Positions 57,378 to 64,000 of a stretch of 64,000 nt of DNA are shown piece after piece (within the stretch, counting starts at the first letter, position 1; each line of letters opens with the position of its first letter). Under the pieces are notes generated by a model. That model was given only the letters and a program-made list of their open reading frames with translations. It made no database searches and was not told the DNA's origin. The translations under genes were made by a program, and so were the position numbers. This DNA is from Nitratireductor soli (GTDB taxonomy: Bacteria > Pseudomonadota > Alphaproteobacteria > Rhizobiales > Rhizobiaceae), in the NCBI RefSeq assembly GCF_001050155.1, contig NZ_LFVY01000004.1, positions 124,001-188,000 on the forward strand. The letters run 5' to 3'.

Positions 57378-59432
57378 CTATCGCAACGCCGCGGCGATGT
57401 TGCCACCGTCGACGGTGGTGACATCGGCGGTCGTGCGTTCGGCGAGTGCCTGGTGCAGGAAGGCTTGCGCAACGTCTTCGGCGCGCACCTCCAGGCCGAG
57501 CAGATTGCCGCCCATATAATCCTTCTCCGACAGGCCACGCGACGTCGAGCGGCTGGCGATCATTTCGTCGGTCAGGAGACCGGAGCGGATGCGGTCGGCG
57601 TTGACGGCGTTCGAGCGCACGCCGATCGAACCGTAGTCGAGCGCATATTGCCGCGACAGGAACAGGGTTGCCGCCTTCGGCAGGCCATAGGCGCCGAAAT
57701 TCGCACCGGGATTGACCGCCTGCTTCGAGGCGTTGAACAGCAGCACGCCGCCCGTGCCCTGCTGCTTGAATAGCCTGACGGCATTCTGCGCGACGCTCTG
57801 ATGGGCAAAGAAGTTGAGTTCGAAGCTCTTGCGCAGTGTGGCGTCGTCCAGTTCGCCGATCTTGCCTTCCCAGGCGGCCCCGGCATTGGAGACCACGATG
57901 TCGACGCCGCCGAACACGGCGCGCGCCCTGTCGAAGGCGGCGCGCACGGCAGCCGGGTCTGTGACGTCCGCGCCGACGCCGATCGAGGCGTTGCCGGCCT
58001 GCTTGGCGGCGGCCTGCGCCTTGGCTTCATCGAGGTCGACCACGACCACATGCGCGCCCTGTGCGGCGAACAGCTTTGCGGTGGCGGCGCCGATGGCGCC
58101 AGCGCCGCCTGTCACCAACGCCACCTGGCCAGACAAGGGCTTCGGCTTGTTGGAGGCAAGCTTTGCCTGCTCCAGAGACCAGTATTCGAGCTCGAACAGG
58201 TCGGACAGCGCCAGTGGATGGAACGAACCGATGGCCTCGGCTCCCGTCACCGCCTCGACCAGCATTTCGCCGACATCGGCGGCGATCTTCGCCTCCTTCA
58301 TGCTGCGGCCATGGCCGAACAAGCCGAGCCCGCGCACCAGCGTCAGGCGCGGCATGGTGTCGAGCATGGTGCGCTCCACATCGTCGGCCGCGTTGTTGGT
58401 CTCGAAGTAGTTCTTGTAGCGGGCGGCGTATTCGGCGACCTTCTCGCGGATCACCTTGCCATACTGGTCGAGCTTGCCCGCCTCGGGCGCCGGCAGCACC
58501 ATCGGGCCGGTCTTGATGCGGATCGACAGATCCGGCGTGGACACGCCGCGCGTCGCCAACTCTTCCGCCGTGTCGGCGTTCACGTAGTCGAGGATCTTCG
58601 GCGAGGTGCGGAAATCGCAGACCATGCGGCCGAACTTGCCGTCGCCCTCGGGAATGGCGATCGCGCCGCGCAGATAGGGCTCGATCTCGGCCGGCGCGGC
58701 GGGCTGCGCGGGCAGGGCGACGGGCTTGAACGGCGCCTTGCCGTTCCTGGCGACGTAATCCTCGGCCATGGTCACGTATTGGATCATCAGATCGTAGGCG
58801 TCCTTCGCCGTCTCGGCGAAGGTGAAGATGCCGTGCTTGTCGAGGATCAGGCCGTCGACTTGAGGGTTGGCGTCGTAGATGTCGGCGGCCGCCTTGGCCA
58901 GATCGAAGCCCGGTTTGATGTAGGGCACGAAGCCCATCTTGGCGCCGAACACCTTCTTGCACAGCGCTTCGCTGTCCTGCTGATCGACCAGTGCCAGGAT
59001 CGCCGTCGAATGGGTGTGGTCAACGAACTTTTGCGGCAGGAAGGCGTGCAGCAGCGTTTCGATCGACGGGTTCGGGGAACCGGGGTCGATCAGGCTGGCG
59101 CGCTGCATCGCCACCATGTCCTCGTCGCCGAGCGTGCCAAGGCTGCGGGCGGCCAGCAGCGTGTCCATCTTCACCGCCGGCAGGCCGGCCGGCTCGATGA
59201 CGCCCATGTCCCAGCCGCTGCCCTTGACGCACAGCACCTCCCATTCCCGGCCCAGTATGTCGGTCGTCGTGGTCTTCAGCGAGGTGTTGCCGCCGCCATG
59301 CAGCACCAGCCGCGGCTCGCCGCCCAGCAGCCGCGTCGTATAGACCCGCAACGCCAGATCGCGGGCGACGCCCTTCTTCGCGTAATCCTCGACCAGCTTT
59401 TCGGCGTGGCTGTCATTCCAAAGGTTCTGCAT
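57378..59432 (-). CDS. Bifunctional class II aldolase / short-chain dehydrogenase
   Basis: Protein of 684 aa. The N-terminal aldolase/adducin domain (about 1-390) has VLHGGGNTSLKT, VKGSGWDMGVIEPAGLP, HTHSTAILALVDQQDS with metal-ligand histidines, and ILDKHGIFTFAETAKDAYD. The C-terminal SDR domain (about 430-684) has ALVTGGAGAIGAATAKLF, VVSNAGAAWEG, LLFNASKQA (Ser) and FGAYGLPKAA (Tyr and Lys). Similar fusions (RhaD type) split rhamnulose-1-phosphate to DHAP and lactaldehyde and then convert the aldehyde. Here no rhamnose isomerase or kinase is present, while mtnK, mtnA and a ribose-type importer are. I infer cleavage of 5-methylthioribulose- or 5-deoxyribulose-1-phosphate to DHAP plus methylthioacetaldehyde or acetaldehyde, with the SDR acting on the aldehyde. 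Rhamnose catabolism is the main alternative. Confidence 0.85.
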   Translation of the reverse strand: MQNLWNDSHAEKLVEDYAKKGVARDLALRVYTTRLLGGEPRLVLHGGGNTSLKTTTTDILGREWEVLCVKGSGWDMGVIEPAGLPAVKMDTLLAARSLGTLGDEDMVAMQRASLIDPGSPNPSIETLLHAFLPQKFVDHTHSTAILALVDQQDSEALCKKVFGAKMGFVPYIKPGFDLAKAAADIYDANPQVDGLILDKHGIFTFAETAKDAYDLMIQYVTMAEDYVARNGKAPFKPVALPAQPAAPAEIEPYLRGAIAIPEGDGKFGRMVCDFRTSPKILDYVNADTAEELATRGVSTPDLSIRIKTGPMVLPAPEAGKLDQYGKVIREKVAEYAARYKNYFETNNAADDVERTMLDTMPRLTLVRGLGLFGHGRSMKEAKIAADVGEMLVEAVTGAEAIGSFHPLALSDLFELEYWSLEQAKLASNKPKPLSGQVALVTGGAGAIGAATAKLFAAQGAHVVVVDLDEAKAQAAAKQAGNASIGVGADVTDPAAVRAAFDRARAVFGGVDIVVSNAGAAWEGKIGELDDATLRKSFELNFFAHQSVAQNAVRLFKQQGTGGVLLFNASKQAVNPGANFGAYGLPKAATLFLSRQYALDYGSIGVRSNAVNADRIRSGLLTDEMIASRSTSRGLSEKDYMGGNLLGLEVRAEDVAQAFLHQALAERTTADVTTVDGGNIAAALR

Positions 59433-59488
59433 CGTCTTCCTGTTTATTGACTTGGGTTTTGGCTTGCCGGCCGTGATCTGGACGATGA

Positions 59489-60448
59489 TCAGGCCGGCAC
59501 TGGTTTCGCATGATGCTCGACCAGCCGTTCGGCCATCGAGGACGTGGTCACCAGGTGGGTGAAGAACCGGCCGGCGATGGCAGCCAGAAGCGGCTCGAGT
59601 TTCTCGTCTTCCTGCACGACCATCAGGCGCCTGGGAATGGCCCGGATCGCGTCGAAATCGGCCGAGATCATGCGCCGGTTGTAGTCGCAGTCGAGCAATT
59701 TTCCGTCGGCGCCGATCATCTGTCCGGCGATGACGCCGGCGGCGCCCAGCGCCTTCAGCTTCGCCAGCTCATCGAGGCTGAGCGCCCCACATTTGATGAC
59801 ATGGCTGTCCGTGTCCAGCGCGCCGACCGTGAACAGTGCCAGATCGCAATCGCCGATGCCGTCGAGCTGTTCGCGGATCACCGGTTCCTCGCGCAGTTCG
59901 CGCGCCAGTTTCTCCGTGCTGAGCACGAGCGGCGCATAGAAGTTCAGCCCCCTTGCATTCAGCCGGCGGGCGATCTCCATCGTGCATTGGTCGGGGCGAT
60001 AGGAGTAGGGCGAGCCGAGATTGCCGCACATCTCCACCACGGTCACGCCCTCGCGGTCGGCGTAGTTCATCGCGTCGGCGATGGCGTAGACGGTGCGCCC
60101 CCAGGCGACGCAGACGCGGCCGCCATTCTCCACCATCTCGACGAAGACATTGGCGGCAAGCGTTGGAATTTCGGCGGCCGGCGTGGCGGCAAGTCCCTCC
60201 TCGCCGGTAAGCCAGACCGTATCGAGACCGAACGCGTCTTCGACGCGGCGCGCCAGGCGATCGTCGCGGAACAGGTGGGTCGATGTCGAGATGTTGACGA
60301 TGCCGGCTTCCCGCGCCTTGCGCAGGTAGAGTGCCACGGAGGCGCGCGAGATGTTCAGCCGCTGCGCAACCTCATCCTGGCGCAGGCCGTGCGTATAATA
60401 AAGCCAGGCGGCTTTATGAATGATCTGATCCGTGGGACGATAAGCCAT
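59489..60448 (-). CDS. SorC-family sugar-responsive regulator
   Basis: Protein of 319 aa from the ATG at 60448, chosen for CGGAGGAGCGGC just upstream; the frame opens with a TTG at 60487. N-terminal HTH about 15-55: LYYTHGLRQDEVAQRLNISRASVALYLRKAREAGIV in outline. The effector domain is the SorC/DeoR sugar-phosphate-binding fold: VCVAWGRTVYAIADAM, VVEMCGNLGSPYSYRPDQ, LFTVGALDTDSHVIKCGALS, AGVIAGQMIGADG and LDCDYNRRMIS. Such regulators usually respond to a phosphorylated sugar intermediate. It precedes the aldolase gene on the same strand with a 56-bp gap and likely controls it and the TTGTCAA-marked operons. Confidence 0.87.
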   Translation of the reverse strand: MAYRPTDQIIHKAAWLYYTHGLRQDEVAQRLNISRASVALYLRKAREAGIVNISTSTHLFRDDRLARRVEDAFGLDTVWLTGEEGLAATPAAEIPTLAANVFVEMVENGGRVCVAWGRTVYAIADAMNYADREGVTVVEMCGNLGSPYSYRPDQCTMEIARRLNARGLNFYAPLVLSTEKLARELREEPVIREQLDGIGDCDLALFTVGALDTDSHVIKCGALSLDELAKLKALGAAGVIAGQMIGADGKLLDCDYNRRMISADFDAIRAIPRRLMVVQEDEKLEPLLAAIAGRFFTHLVTTSSMAERLVEHHAKPVPA

Positions 60449-60480
60449 GCCGCTCCTCCGCTCGACATTATTCATGTCGA

Positions 60481-60494
60481 TTGACAAAAGTCAA
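60481..60494. promoter_or_regulatory. Inverted repeat TTGAC-AAAA-GTCAA upstream of SorC regulator
   Basis: A perfect 5-bp-arm inverted repeat 33-46 bp before the chosen regulator start. It contains TTGACAA (60481-60487), the same 7-mer as the operator candidates at 39750-39756 (complement) and 52297-52303. An autoregulatory site is the simplest reading. Confidence 0.5.
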
Positions 60495-60552
60495 TTCGAG
60501 CTCGTGAGAAGGGGGATGGAAAGGGTCAATACGAAAACGTGGCCGATACGAA

Positions 60553-60578
60553 AGGCCGGGATGCGAACACCCCGGCCT
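60553..60578 (-). terminator. Terminator of the glycine-zipper lipoprotein gene
   Basis: AGGCCGGG (60553-60560) pairs with CCCGGCCT (60571-60578) around a 10-base loop. Read on the minus strand the hairpin follows the lipoprotein gene by about 40 bp and is followed by TTTCG. Eight pairs, mostly G/C. Confidence 0.65.
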
Positions 60579-60619
60579 GATCGGTTCAAGCGGTCGGCTG
60601 ACGTCTATATGCCTTGCGG

Positions 60620-60889
60620 TCAGTAGCCGCGTGGGCAGCGCGCTTCGTAGCGGCGGCCATATTCATCGCGGTAGACGCAGCGGTTGCTGTTTTCCGATGC
60701 ACGTCCGACGAGAGCGCCGGCCACCGTGCCGATGGCGCCGCCGATAATGGCGCCTTCAACCTTGTTGCCGGAAGCGAGCGCACCGATGGCCGCGCCGCTG
60801 GCGCCGCCGAACGCCGCGCCCTGTTCCGTGGGCGTGCAGGCAGCGATGCCGAGAAGCAGTGCCGGTATAAGAAGAATGCTCTTTTTCAT
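60620..60889 (-). CDS. Small glycine-zipper lipoprotein
   Basis: Protein of 89 aa with GGAGAGGA before the ATG. Lipoprotein signal LLLGIAAC (Cys about residue 18), then two glycine-zipper stretches, GAAFGGASGAAIGALASG and GAIIGGAIGTVAGALVG. A short tail with two cysteines follows (NRCVYRDEYGRRYEARCPRGY). This is the YMGG-like glycine-zipper family of outer-membrane-linked lipoproteins, often called 17 kDa antigen-like or OsmB-like. Role: probably envelope stability under stress; not determined. Stands alone between two intergenic regions. Confidence 0.85.
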   Translation of the reverse strand: MKKSILLIPALLLGIAACTPTEQGAAFGGASGAAIGALASGNKVEGAIIGGAIGTVAGALVGRASENSNRCVYRDEYGRRYEARCPRGY

Positions 60890-61307
60890 GGGTCCTCTCC
60901 AGGTGTCCTTCGATCATAAAGTCGCAGGCGGCGATTTGGTTCCGCAAGCGGCAGTTCAAACACATGTCCCTATGGCGACATAATCTAGGAATTAAATCAG
61001 GCCAAATTCCGGCCTACAAGTGCAGTTTGCTTCGACTTGTACGCTTTGCCGGGCTTGCGGCCTCCGGTCGAGCCGATTCTTGCGCCGGCAAAGATTTTGG
61101 CAGGTTTTAGGCAAGTTTTTGTCCTCCAGGGGTTCCATCCCGGCGTCATATGGCCGAGTTTGGTCTCAATCCACACCTTCGAAGTCGCATTCAGGCCATG
61201 CGCGATGGCGCTTTTCGGCCACGCTTTGATGTGTGGAGGAATGTTCCGGCGGCGGGCGGCTGTGAAAGTCGTTTGCCTCCAGCCATCGGACAGAAATGGA
61301 GTGAAAA
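60890..61307. other. Intergenic region ahead of the BCCT transporter
   Basis: About 420 bp without a supported gene. Short frames exist on both strands (for example minus 60997-61320 and plus 61037-61315), but they lack binding sites and family features. It must contain the promoter for the BCCT gene; an osmotic-stress promoter would be expected but I could not identify one. Confidence 0.4.
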
Positions 61308-62891
61308 ATGTCTGAAACAACCCTCGAGGAGGATCACGGACTAGAAGCTGGGCAGGACAATGTTCGCGTGCTCGGCCTTGATGTTCACAATCCCGTTTTC
61401 TTCGTCTCCGCGGTGCTGATCACCGCTTTCGTCATCGTGACGCTGATCTTTCGCGATGTGGCAGGCGAGGCGCTTGGCGGGTTACGTACCTGGCTGACCT
61501 CGACCTTTGATTGGGTCTTCATGCTGTCGGCCAATCTTTTTGTCTTGTTCTGCCTCGTGGTGGCGGTGTCGCCCTTCGGCAAAATCAGGCTTGGCGGCAA
61601 GGATGCTGTTGCCGAATATTCCTATTCCGGCTGGTTCGCCATGCTTTTTGCGGCCGGTATGGGCATTGGCCTGATGTTCTTCGGCGTGCTTGAGCCGATG
61701 TATCATTTCAACAATCCGCCCCTCGGTCTGGAAGCGCCGGTTGTCGATGGCGCGCTCGTTGCAAGCGCGGTGCCCGCCGCGCGCGAGATGGGCATGGCGG
61801 CGACGATCTTCCACTGGGGCCTGCACCCCTGGGCGATCTATGCGGTTCTTGCCCTGTCCTTGTCGCTGGCAAGCTACAACAAGGGATTGCCGCTCTCGAT
61901 CCGCTCGGCATTCTATCCGATCTTCGGTGAGCGGATTCGCGGCTGGATCGGCCATGTGATCGACATCATGGCGGTGTTCGCCACGCTGTTCGGCCTGGCC
62001 ACATCGCTCGGTTTTGGCGCTTCGCAGGCGCTTGCAGGCTTGAACGAGCTCTACGGCGTGCCGAACACGGACACCATGAAGGTGCTGTTGATCCTGGGCA
62101 TTACGGGCGTTGCCCTGGTCTCGGTCGTGGCGGGGCTCGATGCCGGCGTGAAGCGCCTGTCGGAGATCAACATGGTGCTGGCGCTGCTCCTGCTCGTCTT
62201 CGTCATCAGCTTCGGGCCGACGCTGGCCATCGTCACCGGCTTCTTCTCGAACACCTGGGCTTACGTCAAGGAACTGCCGGAACTGTCGAACTGGGTCGGC
62301 CGCGAGGACACCGACTTCATGCACGGCTGGACCACCTTCTATTGGGCCTGGTGGATCTCCTGGTCGCCCTTCGTCGGCATGTTCATCGCCCGCGTCTCCA
62401 AGGGCCGCACGGTGCGTGAGTTCATCACCTGCGTGCTGCTCATCCCGACTTTGGTATCGATCCTGTGGATGACGACCTTCGGCGGCACGGCGCTCGAACA
62501 GTATCTGGCCGAGGGCTACACCGGCGTGCAGCAGACGGTGGTCGACTATGTGCCGGAATTGTCGTTGTTCGCCATGCTGGCCGATCTTCCCTTGGCCGGC
62601 GTGAGTTCGCTGATCGGCATCATCCTGGTGATCGTCTTCTTTGTCACCTCGTCGGATTCCGGCTCACTGGTCATCGATACGATCACGGCCGGCGGGAAGA
62701 TCGACGCACCGGTTGCCCAGCGCGTCTTCTGGGCGCTGTTCGAAGGACTGGTGGCAATCGTGCTTCTTCTGGGGGGCGGGCTTGCGGCCCTGCAGGCCGG
62801 GGCGATCGCAACGGGCTTCCCCTTCGCCATCCTGCTGGTGGTCATGCTCTATGCCACCTACAAGGCGCTGCTGTCCGAACACCGGGCTTAA
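61308..62891 (+). CDS. BCCT-family betaine/choline-type transporter
   Basis: Protein of 527 aa with GGAGTG six bases before the ATG. Twelve helices; AAGMGIGLMFFG at 115-126 carries GMGIG (117-121), the sodium-coupled glycine-betaine type as in BetP rather than the GIGIG of carnitine antiporters. HWGLHPWAIYAVLALSLSLA follows. The family signature GWTTFYWAWWISWSPFVGMF lies at about 340-360, then ARVSKGRTVREF. The N-terminal tail is short and acidic, and the C-terminal tail is only about 10 residues, so the osmosensing C-terminal domain of BetP is absent. Likely role: sodium-driven uptake of betaine or a related quaternary amine as nutrient or osmoprotectant. Confidence 0.92.
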   Translation: MSETTLEEDHGLEAGQDNVRVLGLDVHNPVFFVSAVLITAFVIVTLIFRDVAGEALGGLRTWLTSTFDWVFMLSANLFVLFCLVVAVSPFGKIRLGGKDAVAEYSYSGWFAMLFAAGMGIGLMFFGVLEPMYHFNNPPLGLEAPVVDGALVASAVPAAREMGMAATIFHWGLHPWAIYAVLALSLSLASYNKGLPLSIRSAFYPIFGERIRGWIGHVIDIMAVFATLFGLATSLGFGASQALAGLNELYGVPNTDTMKVLLILGITGVALVSVVAGLDAGVKRLSEINMVLALLLLVFVISFGPTLAIVTGFFSNTWAYVKELPELSNWVGREDTDFMHGWTTFYWAWWISWSPFVGMFIARVSKGRTVREFITCVLLIPTLVSILWMTTFGGTALEQYLAEGYTGVQQTVVDYVPELSLFAMLADLPLAGVSSLIGIILVIVFFVTSSDSGSLVIDTITAGGKIDAPVAQRVFWALFEGLVAIVLLLGGGLAALQAGAIATGFPFAILLVVMLYATYKALLSEHRA

Positions 62892-62921
62892 CGCGCGGAC
62901 CATGCGGTCATTGAACAGGTG

Positions 62922-62953
62922 AAAGGCCCCGGCGCTTGGCGCCGGGGCCTTTT
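62922..62953. terminator. Strong bidirectional terminator
   Basis: AAAGGCCCCGGCGC (62922-62935), loop TTG, GCGCCGGGGCCTTT (62939-62952), then a further T. A 14-bp perfect stem with A-run on one side and T-run on the other. It serves both the BCCT gene and the convergent deacetylase gene. Confidence 0.9.
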
Positions 62954-62963
62954 CAATTGCCGC

Positions 62964-63992
62964 TCAGGTGCCGCCGTCCGCGGAACCCCCGGTCGCCGGA
63001 TTCTCGCCTGAATTCTCGCCTGGGCGCTGCGCCAGGTAGTCGCGATAGCTCACGCATTGCACATCGTCCTTGACGCAGACCTCCCGCGCAAAACGCTCCA
63101 TCGCATTCCAATAGGCGCCGTCATTCATCAAGGTGAAGTGGAAGCCGAGTTGCACGGGCGTCCGCTTGCCGGTGTATTCCTTCTCGAAGCTGGCCAGGAA
63201 AGCGTCGTAGGCGCGCTGCTCGAAGGTGGAGGCCTCGTCCGGCTTTTCCTTGCCGCCGGAATGGCGGACATAGAGATTGTAATCCATCGCGATGATCTGT
63301 TTCTCGCGCGGCCCCTCGGGGATCAGCGGCAGGGAAAAGCGCGTCACGCCGCCCTGCGCCTTCGGCGCGACGGGGCCGCGTGAAACCGTGCTGGCGTCAT
63401 AGACGAAGCCGCGGGCGCGAAGGGCTGTGTAAAGTGCCGGACTGGTCGAAAGATAGGGCGCGCGGAAGCCTTGTATCTCCTTGCGGACGAAATCCTGCCA
63501 GGCTTCCGGCTCGCCCTCGATCCCGTTCAGTGTCCAGACATTGGCAACGATGCTCGCGAACTGATCGAACTCGCTCTCCCAGTCCCCGGCACTCCAGTCC
63601 TTGCCGTCGAAATGGCCGCAGGCGTGGCTGGCGATCTCGTGGCCTTCCGCACGGGCTTTCCACACCTGGCCCAGCCGGCCCGCCACATCCTCGCGCGAAT
63701 AGCCGCTGCCGACATTCGAGCGGCCGGGCCGCATGCCGGGAGCCTGGTATTCCTTGCGCGTTTCCGGCGACAGGAGGTAGACGCAGGACAGGAAGAAGGT
63801 GAAGCGCGCGCCCGTGTTGCGTGCCAACGCCCGGCTGCGTTCCCACTGTTCCAGATGCAGCGCGCCATCGAAGGAGATGATGACATACTGTGGAGTGGTC
63901 GAGGCAGGGCCTGACGATGCCGTGGCATCATTGGCAAAACAAGGGCCCGCGAGCGCCAGTGCCAGCGCCCCGGCGCAGAAAGGTCTCAACAT
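62964..63992 (-). CDS. Secreted polysaccharide deacetylase-family protein
   Basis: Protein of 342 aa from the ATG at 63992, signal peptide to about ALAGPCFA. NodB-homology fold: YVIISFDGALH with D42, HEIASHACGHFDG with H123 and H127 (metal pair), FRAPYLSTSPAL and the late GFHFTLMNDGAYW. The first motif is FDGA rather than the usual FDDG, so one of the two aspartates is missing; some divergent family members share this. The C-terminal 20 residues are disordered (GENSGENPATGGSADGG). Role: likely removal of N- or O-acyl groups from a cell-wall or exported glycan in the periplasm. Substrate unknown. Confidence 0.83.
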   Translation of the reverse strand: MLRPFCAGALALALAGPCFANDATASSGPASTTPQYVIISFDGALHLEQWERSRALARNTGARFTFFLSCVYLLSPETRKEYQAPGMRPGRSNVGSGYSREDVAGRLGQVWKARAEGHEIASHACGHFDGKDWSAGDWESEFDQFASIVANVWTLNGIEGEPEAWQDFVRKEIQGFRAPYLSTSPALYTALRARGFVYDASTVSRGPVAPKAQGGVTRFSLPLIPEGPREKQIIAMDYNLYVRHSGGKEKPDEASTFEQRAYDAFLASFEKEYTGKRTPVQLGFHFTLMNDGAYWNAMERFAREVCVKDDVQCVSYRDYLAQRPGENSGENPATGGSADGGT

Positions 63993-64000
63993 GAAAATGG

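Noticed and set aside
57378-60448. A rhamnose catabolic cluster
   Set aside because: The fusion enzyme is RhaD-like, but no rhamnose isomerase, kinase or mutarotase is in the window and the neighbours are methylthioribose enzymes; kept only as an alternative.
60997-61320. A 107-codon minus-strand open frame upstream of the BCCT gene
   Set aside because: No ribosome binding site, no recognised fold, and it overlaps the BCCT start region; kept only as part of the intergenic note.
1-64000. tRNA, rRNA, CRISPR arrays, insertion sequences, prophage genes
   Set aside because: None could be recognised; no direct-repeat arrays, transposase or integrase motifs were seen on either strand.

Overview
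The window is high-GC DNA with a rhizobial flavour. It carries ExoF/ExoP/ExoY-type exopolysaccharide genes, CsgG/CsgF/CsgH curli genes of the alphaproteobacterial kind, an IalB-family protein, a SorC-type regulator and a palindromic intergenic repeat typical of Hyphomicrobiales. I infer an alphaproteobacterium of the Hyphomicrobiales (Phyllobacteriaceae/Rhizobiaceae range) and cannot name a genus. I saw no rRNA, tRNA, CRISPR array, phage or insertion sequence.

Region 1 (1-32.4 kb) is an exopolysaccharide locus with a hybrid NRPS/PKS cluster inside it. The left flank has a divergent GT4 glycosyltransferase cut by the window edge, an ExoF-like export protein, an ExoP-like Wzz/ATPase, two glycosyltransferases, an ExoY-like priming transferase, a Wzx-type flippase, a TIGR04325 methyltransferase and a GMC oxidoreductase. 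The right flank has a GH16 glycanase, a Wzy/ligase-type membrane protein and a polysaccharide pyruvyltransferase. Between them lie a DegT aminotransferase, a Sfp-type phosphopantetheinyl transferase and a four-gene overlapping operon on the minus strand: A-PCP, then KS-AT-ACP-AMT-C-A-PCP, then C-(A remnant)-PCP-TE, then a formyltransferase-fold/beta-propeller protein. By residue alignment the starter A domain reads leucine-like and the second A domain glycine-like. Malonyl extension followed by transamination would give a beta-amino (3,4-diamino) acid joined to glycine. The last module has lost its A domain, has HQxxxDG instead of HHxxxDG, and ends in a thioesterase with a cysteine nucleophile.

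Region 2 (32.4-39.2 kb) is a curli-type amyloid operon: major curlin, CsgH-like, minor curlin, CsgF, CsgG and an IalB-family protein, with no recognisable CsgE. Across a divergent gap are a small secreted protein, a Crp/Fnr regulator and a LuxR regulator with a pseudo-receiver, which is CsgD-like in design.

Region 3 (39.3-60.5 kb) looks like one catabolic programme in several operons. A BMP-type nucleoside ABC importer is followed by an MTA/SAH-deaminase-like amidohydrolase, a purine nucleoside phosphorylase and two short-chain dehydrogenases. Then come MtnA, MtnK, a ribose-type ABC importer, an aldolase-dehydrogenase fusion and a SorC regulator. Together these could take 5'-methylthioadenosine or 5'-deoxyadenosine (or the free 5-modified ribose) to dihydroxyacetone phosphate plus a two-carbon aldehyde. 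Three promoters in this region share a TTGTCAA/TTGACAA half-site, which suggests a common regulator. An HxlR regulator with a divergent truncated haemoglobin, and a secreted S66 peptidase, sit within it.

Region 4 (60.6-64 kb) holds a glycine-zipper lipoprotein, a BCCT betaine-type transporter and a secreted polysaccharide deacetylase.
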